Origin: Gaetbulibacter_B jejuensis
GTDB lineage: Bacteria > Bacteroidota > Bacteroidia > Flavobacteriales > Flavobacteriaceae
Assembly (NCBI RefSeq): GCF_039524015.1
Contig: NZ_BAAAGF010000001.1
Location: 806,001-870,000 of the forward strand
Direction of reading: 5' to 3'
DNA length: 64,000 nt
Part shown: in pieces, positions 59,632-64,000 of the stretch
How the letters are laid out: each line of letters starts with the position of its first letter
Numbering within the stretch: position 1 is the first letter of the stretch
The notes under the pieces: generated by a model
Databases searched by the model: none
Told to the model about the DNA's origin: nothing
What the model saw: the letters and a program-made list of their open reading frames with translations, nothing else
Position numbers and translations under genes: made by a program

Positions 59632-60081
59632 ATGCTTACTTGGAAAAATATTATCGATTTTTCAGTTAATGGTAATCCAACGCCAGATAAAAGAGTTGAA
59701 AAAACAGAAGAAGAATGGAAGGCGCTACTCACTACCGATCAATATCGAATTACAAGAAAAAAAGGTACTGAAATGGCAGGAACAGGAGCCTTTTGTTCAA
59801 CACACGAAGCAGGTAAATACAATTGTGTTTGCTGTAATACACCAATGTTTGATTCTACCATAAAGTTTAACTCAGGCACTGGTTGGCCTAGTTTTACACA
59901 GCCTATAAAGGAAAACGCTATTAAATATGAAAAGGACTCTTCGTTTGGTATGATTCGCGTGGAAATTATGTGTAACGTTTGTGATGCGCATTTAGGTCAT
60001 GTTTTTCCCGATGGACCAGAACCAAGTGGATTAAGGTATTGTGTAAATTCGGAGTCATTAACGTTGCAAAAGGAAGGTTAA
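59632..60081 (+). CDS. msrB: Peptide-methionine (R)-S-oxide reductase
   Basis: 149 aa. Zinc-binding CVCC and CNVCDAHLGHVFPDGP, substrate pocket SGTGWPSFTQP, and catalytic Cys in GLRYCVNSESL are intact. It reduces the R-epimer of methionine sulfoxide in proteins, using thioredoxin. There is no signal peptide, so it is cytosolic. It is the first of three genes; msrA follows after 5 bp and selO overlaps msrA, which makes a protein-redox repair operon. Confidence 0.95.
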   Translation: MLTWKNIIDFSVNGNPTPDKRVEKTEEEWKALLTTDQYRITRKKGTEMAGTGAFCSTHEAGKYNCVCCNTPMFDSTIKFNSGTGWPSFTQPIKENAIKYEKDSSFGMIRVEIMCNVCDAHLGHVFPDGPEPSGLRYCVNSESLTLQKEG

Positions 60082-60086
60082 ACATT

Positions 60087-60623
60087 ATGAATGCAACACA
60101 TGAATTAGCAACAGTAGGTGGTGGATGCTTTTGGTGTACCGAAGCCGTTTTTCAACAGGTTAAAGGCGTTGTTAAGGTAACCTCAGGATATTCTGGAGGA
60201 ACAGTTCCTGGTAAACCAACCTATCGAGAAATTTGTTCAGGGCTCACAGGTCATGCCGAAGTAGTTCAAATAGAGTTTAATCCTAATATAATTTCATATA
60301 AGGATATCATTACAATTTTTATGACAACGCATGATCCAACAACTTTAAATAGGCAAGGAGCTGATGTTGGAACACAGTATCGTTCAGTTATTTTTTATCA
60401 TAATGACAATCAGAAAAAAGTAGCTGAACAGGTTTTAAATGAGCTTAATGTATATTTTGAAAGCCCTATAGTTACAGAGCTTAGTGAACTAGATGTGTTT
60501 TATGATGCCGAAGTTGAACATCAAGATTTTTATAAGAATAATCCTGATTATGGCTATTGTAATTTTGTAATTACTCCAAAATTAGCTAAACTACGTCAAC
60601 TGCATGCCGATAAATTAATATGA
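60087..60623 (+). CDS. msrA: Peptide-methionine (S)-S-oxide reductase
   Basis: 178 aa from ATG at 60087. A longer in-frame start at 60039 would lie inside msrB and add residues not found in MsrA, so the ATG 5 bp after the msrB stop is preferred. The catalytic motif GGGCFWCTEAVFQQVKGV, GYSGG, and GHAEVVQIEFNP are standard, and DVGTQYRSVIFYH follows. It reduces the S-epimer of methionine sulfoxide. Its stop overlaps the selO start by ATGA. Confidence 0.95.
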   Translation: MNATHELATVGGGCFWCTEAVFQQVKGVVKVTSGYSGGTVPGKPTYREICSGLTGHAEVVQIEFNPNIISYKDIITIFMTTHDPTTLNRQGADVGTQYRSVIFYHNDNQKKVAEQVLNELNVYFESPIVTELSELDVFYDAEVEHQDFYKNNPDYGYCNFVITPKLAKLRQLHADKLI

Positions 60624-62179
60624 TAACATTCAATATCAATAACACATTTTCTGAGAACTTGCCTTCTGATGTAGTTTTAGAAAACACCAGAAGACAAGTT
60701 GAACAGGCGTGTTTTTCTTATGTTAATCCTAAGTTGGCTCAAAACCCTGAGTTGATTCATAGTTCAGTGGACTTAGCTAAAAACTTAGGTTTAACAGCGC
60801 AAGACCTTAAATCAAATGATTTTTTGCAAATAATGTCTGGTAACAGTGTGTATCCAAACACAAAACCCTATGCTATGAACTATGGTGGACATCAATTTGG
60901 TAATTGGGCTGGACAATTAGGTGATGGTCGTGCTATAAACCTTTTTGAAATTCAGCAAAACAACAAGCAATGGACTTTACAGCTTAAAGGTGCAGGAGAA
61001 ACTCCATACTCAAGACAAGGTGATGGTTTGGCAGTATTGCGCTCATCAATTAGAGAGTATTTATGTAGCGAAGCAATGCATCATTTAGGAGTGCCAACTA
61101 CTAGAGCTTTGGCATTGTTGTCAACAGGAGAAAAAGTACTTAGAGATGTGATGTACGATGGTAACTCAGCTTATGAAAAAGGAGCAATAGTTTGTAGAGT
61201 GTCACCAACTTTTATTCGTTTTGGGAATTTTGAAATTTTCGCAGCACGACAAGATTTAAAAACGCTTACTCAATTAACCGATTATACAATTAATCAGTTT
61301 TTTCCTCACCTAGGAAAGCCATCAAAAGAGACTTATATTAAGTTTTTTGATGAAGTTTGTCAACGCACATTAGAGATGATTATCCATTGGCAACGAGTAG
61401 GTTTTGTACATGGTGTAATGAATACTGATAATATGTCAATTCTTGGTTTAACCATAGACTATGGACCTTATGGTTGGCTAGAAGGTTTTGATTATGGTTG
61501 GACACCAAACACAACAGACGCTCAACATAAGCGATACAGATTTGGAAATCAACCCAATATTGGACTTTGGAATTTATACCAACTGGCAAACGCGTTGTAT
61601 GCTCTGGTTGAAGATGCCACACCTTTTGAAACAGCATTAGAAACCTACAAGAACAATTTTGATAAACAATCATTAGAAATGATGCGTTCAAAACTTGGTT
61701 TAGAATTTAAAGAGGCTTCAGATGTACAACTTATTCATGAGTTAGAAGAAACGTTATTATTATCTGAAACAGATATGACACTGTTTTTTAGGTTGCTTTC
61801 TAAGTTTTCAGTAGATAATCCAAAAAGAAGTTTAGAACTCATAAAGCCTGCTTTTTATTCTGAAATATCTAATGAAATAAAAGAAAAGTGGCTGCTTTGG
61901 TTTGATAAGTATGCGTTAAGATTAAAAAAGGAAACGTTGAGTAGCACTGAACGTTCTAAAAAAATGAATGCTGTAAACCCAAAATATGTATTGCGAAATT
62001 ACATGGCACAATTAGCAATAGATAAAGCCGAAGAAGGAGATTATAGCTTGGTTGAAGAGTTGTTTGAATTGTTAAAAAAGCCCTACGACGAACAACCAGA
62101 AAATGGAAAGTGGTTTGCAAAACGACCAGAATGGGCAAGACATAAAATAGGGTGTTCAATGCTGTCATGCAGTTCTTAA
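60620..62179 (+). CDS. selO: SelO/YdiU-family protein adenylyltransferase (pseudokinase fold)
   Basis: 519 aa. Typical segments are YAMNYGGHQFGNWAGQLGDGRA, QLKGAGETPYSRQGDG (nucleotide-binding Lys and loop), LRSSIREYLCSEAMHHLGVPTTRAL, and VHGVMNTDNMSILGLTIDYGPYG with the catalytic Asn/Asp of the inverted kinase site. It ends in SMLSCSS; vertebrate SelO has selenocysteine near its C-terminus, and here a Cys is present with no internal TGA. SelO transfers AMP from ATP to Ser/Thr/Tyr of redox proteins and takes part in protein glutathionylation control. Coupling to msrA and msrB supports an oxidative-stress role. Confidence 0.93.
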   Translation: MITFNINNTFSENLPSDVVLENTRRQVEQACFSYVNPKLAQNPELIHSSVDLAKNLGLTAQDLKSNDFLQIMSGNSVYPNTKPYAMNYGGHQFGNWAGQLGDGRAINLFEIQQNNKQWTLQLKGAGETPYSRQGDGLAVLRSSIREYLCSEAMHHLGVPTTRALALLSTGEKVLRDVMYDGNSAYEKGAIVCRVSPTFIRFGNFEIFAARQDLKTLTQLTDYTINQFFPHLGKPSKETYIKFFDEVCQRTLEMIIHWQRVGFVHGVMNTDNMSILGLTIDYGPYGWLEGFDYGWTPNTTDAQHKRYRFGNQPNIGLWNLYQLANALYALVEDATPFETALETYKNNFDKQSLEMMRSKLGLEFKEASDVQLIHELEETLLLSETDMTLFFRLLSKFSVDNPKRSLELIKPAFYSEISNEIKEKWLLWFDKYALRLKKETLSSTERSKKMNAVNPKYVLRNYMAQLAIDKAEEGDYSLVEELFELLKKPYDEQPENGKWFAKRPEWARHKIGCSMLSCSS

Positions 62180-62207
62180 TTAGTATTTTTATAATAAAAT
62201 TTTACAT

Positions 62208-64000
62208 ATGATATCCGCAAAAAAGCTTTTGTTTTTAAGCGTCATTACTTTTTTAACCATTGGTTGCGCTACTTACAAACCTCAATATAGTAGTGAAGAG
62301 TGGTCGCAACCTTCATTTCCTGATAAAGAAATTGATAAAACATTTTATCTTATTGGAGATGCAGGTTTATCTCCAGAAAATGGAATGTCAAAAGGTTTAA
62401 CGGCTTTAAATCAACATTTGCAAGGAAAGAAAACAAAAGACGATTATGTTCTTTTTTTAGGAGATAATGTATACCCTTCAGGACTTCATGGTAAAAACCA
62501 TAAATTGAGAGCAAGTGATGAAAACAATCTTGATGCTCAATTTAAATCGGTTAAAGATTTTAAAGGTGAAATCATTTTTATTCCTGGCAATCATGAGTGG
62601 TATGCCAATGGTGTAAAAGGTGTTAAAGCGCAAGAGAAATATGTGGAGGATGCTTTAGGGAAAAACACTTTTTTGCCTGAAAACGGTTGTCCTTTAGAGA
62701 GTATAGATGTAAATGAAACAGTTCAATTAATCATTATAGATAGTCAGTGGTATCTCGAAAACTGGAATCATAACCCAACTATAAATGATGAGTGCGAAAT
62801 AAAAACAAGAGATAGATTTATTCTAGAGCTCGAAGGAGAAATTAAAAAAGCGCAGAACAAGACCATTGTTTTGGCTATGCATCATCCTATGTACACTAAT
62901 GGTACACATGGAGGACAATATGCAGCAATAAAGCATCTATTTCCATTGCAGCAAAAAATTCCAATGCCAATTTTAGGTTCGGTAATTACACAAATTAGAA
63001 CTCAAGGAGGAATTTCAATACAAGATAGATACAACGAAAGATACCATAAACTCGTTAACAGAATAGAAACTTTAGCGAAGGAAAGTGGAAACATCGTTTT
63101 TGTTTCAGGTCATGAACATACCTTGCAGTACATTGAGCACGAAGGTATAAAACAAATAGTTTCAGGATCAGGAGCTAAAGAGTCTTATGCAGCATTATCA
63201 CATGATGGATTGTTTTCGTATGGAAAGCAAGGGTTTGCTGAACTTACCGTTTTTAAAGACGGAAGTTCTTGGGTGAGATATTATGATGCCGAAGGTAATA
63301 CACCTAAAGTACTGTTTCAAAAAGAGGTTTATGAACCAAACAAGCATTTTGATACATCATCGCTTCCTGATACGTTTCCTAATGAAGTTGAGGTTTCTGT
63401 TTACGATGAAGAAGAAACAGATAAATCTATGTTTTTTAAATCGGTTTGGGGAGATCACTACCGAAAAGTTTATAGTACAAAAATTAAAGCTAAAGTAGCT
63501 ACGTTAGATACCCTCTATGGAGGTTTAGAAGTAGTTAGAAAAGGTGGAGGACACCAAACAAGATCTCTAAGATTAAAGACAAAAGATGGTCGTGAACTCA
63601 ACATGAGAGCATTACGAAAAAGTGCAACGCAGTACTTACAAGCGGTTTTGTTTAAAGAAAATTATATTGAAGATCAGTTTGAACAAACCGAAGTTGAAAG
63701 TTTAATTCTCGATTTCTATACAGCAGCCCATCCTTATGCGTTTATGGTAGTTCCTGATTTGTCTGATGCTGCAGATGTATATCATACCAACCCAAAGCTG
63801 TACTATATTCCAAAGCATAAACACTTAGGTGATTTTAATACTGAATATGGTGATGAGTTGTATATGATTGAAGAGCGACCAGAAGACAATTATACTGATG
63901 AAAGAACTTTTGGTTATGCTGATGATATTGAAAGCACACACGATATCATTGAAAAAGTACGTAAAGACGAAGAGTATAAAATAGACGAAGAAGCATACAT
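62208..64000 (+). CDS. Metallophosphoesterase lipoprotein, purple-acid-phosphatase-like, 3' truncated
   Basis: Starts at ATG 62208 (29 bp after selO) and is still open at the window end, with about 597 codons visible. Lipobox LTIGC near residue 20. The five metal-binding blocks of purple acid phosphatases are visible in order: IGDAG (GDxG), LGDNVYP (GDxxY), IPGNHEWY (GNHE), AMHHPMY and SGHEHTLQ (GHxH). After about residue 330 a long region of unknown fold follows (GLEVVRKGGGHQTRSLRLK; DFYTAAHPYAFMVVPDLSD). Large flavobacterial proteins of this kind exceed 1000 residues and may have an outer-membrane barrel at the end; that part is outside the window. It should hydrolyse phosphoesters in the periplasm or at the surface. 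Confidence 0.85.
   Translation, partial: MISAKKLLFLSVITFLTIGCATYKPQYSSEEWSQPSFPDKEIDKTFYLIGDAGLSPENGMSKGLTALNQHLQGKKTKDDYVLFLGDNVYPSGLHGKNHKLRASDENNLDAQFKSVKDFKGEIIFIPGNHEWYANGVKGVKAQEKYVEDALGKNTFLPENGCPLESIDVNETVQLIIIDSQWYLENWNHNPTINDECEIKTRDRFILELEGEIKKAQNKTIVLAMHHPMYTNGTHGGQYAAIKHLFPLQQKIPMPILGSVITQIRTQGGISIQDRYNERYHKLVNRIETLAKESGNIVFVSGHEHTLQYIEHEGIKQIVSGSGAKESYAALSHDGLFSYGKQGFAELTVFKDGSSWVRYYDAEGNTPKVLFQKEVYEPNKHFDTSSLPDTFPNEVEVSVYDEEETDKSMFFKSVWGDHYRKVYSTKIKAKVATLDTLYGGLEVVRKGGGHQTRSLRLKTKDGRELNMRALRKSATQYLQAVLFKENYIEDQFEQTEVESLILDFYTAAHPYAFMVVPDLSDAADVYHTNPKLYYIPKHKHLGDFNTEYGDELYMIEERPEDNYTDERTFGYADDIESTHDIIEKVRKDEEYKIDEEAY

Noticed and set aside
59549..59863. 104-aa rightward frame over the msrB start
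   Set aside because: It is another frame of msrB; the MsrB motifs are all in the 59632 frame.
60039..60086. Longer msrA start inside msrB
   Set aside because: The extra residues do not fit MsrA; the ATG at 60087 lies 5 bp after the msrB stop and suits an operon.
62160..62179. Selenocysteine at the SelO C-terminus
   Set aside because: The codons near the end encode Cys and Ser, with no in-frame TGA before the stop.
1..64000. CRISPR arrays, insertion sequences, phage genes, rRNA
   Set aside because: No regularly spaced repeats, transposase or integrase motifs, or rRNA sequences were seen.

Overview
The window is about 64 kb of low-GC DNA from a bacterium of the Bacteroidota, most likely a marine or marine-type Flavobacteriaceae. 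The evidence is: SusC/SusD/SusE genes, secreted proteins with type IX secretion (T9SS) C-terminal sorting domains of type A and type B, many outer-membrane lipoproteins, and promoters of the Bacteroidota form TTG-N18/19-TAnnTTTG. No phage, transposon, CRISPR array or rRNA operon is visible. One tRNA-Leu(UAG) is present.

Layout. 1-5.3 kb: end of a D-amino-acid-type FAD oxidoreductase, a small STAS protein, a DUF4407 membrane protein, and a BlaI/BlaR1-type repressor and M56 sensor-protease pair with its own dyad operator. 5.4-8.4 kb: a T9SS-exported M28 aminopeptidase, an M20 dipeptidase and tRNA-Leu. 8.7-18.2 kb: a same-strand cluster with an SSS symporter, an acyl-CoA synthetase, two alpha/beta hydrolases, a helical repeat protein, a TonB-dependent receptor without SusD, and a clear (R)-3-hydroxybutyrate dehydrogenase. 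I infer a scavenging system for 3-hydroxybutyrate or its oligoesters. 18.3-25.2 kb: a galactan module with GH2 and GH53 lipoproteins divergent from a GntR regulator, galK and galT. 25.3-52.3 kb: a large alpha-glucan (starch/maltodextrin) utilization locus. 52.3-64 kb: a T9SS type B repeat protein, a GAF protein, an HD-PycTM(DUF5706) membrane protein, an msrB-msrA-selO operon and the start of a large purple-acid-phosphatase-like lipoprotein.

How the alpha-glucan locus works. The leftward operon makes SusC, SusD, SusE, a T9SS-exported GH13 amylase and a small T9SS-exported protein of unknown fold: the surface binding, cutting and import layer. The rightward side encodes a LacI regulator, then an eight-gene operon: an SLC45/GPH-type sugar importer, beta-phosphoglucomutase, GH65 maltose phosphorylase, three GH13 lipoproteins, an esterase-GH31 fusion and a GH97 glucosidase. 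Oligosaccharides would be trimmed outside or in the periplasm, maltose imported and split by phosphate, and beta-glucose-1-phosphate converted to glucose-6-phosphate.

The most unusual signals are: a 16-nt sequence shared by the susC leader and the importer-operon leader in opposite transcript sense, so the two mRNAs could pair, with one copy in the loop of a perfect 12-bp hairpin; a SusE/SusF-type glucan-binding domain inserted inside SusD; a CBM-esterase-GH31 fusion; the candidate hydroxybutyrate uptake cluster; and the HD-PycTM fusion.
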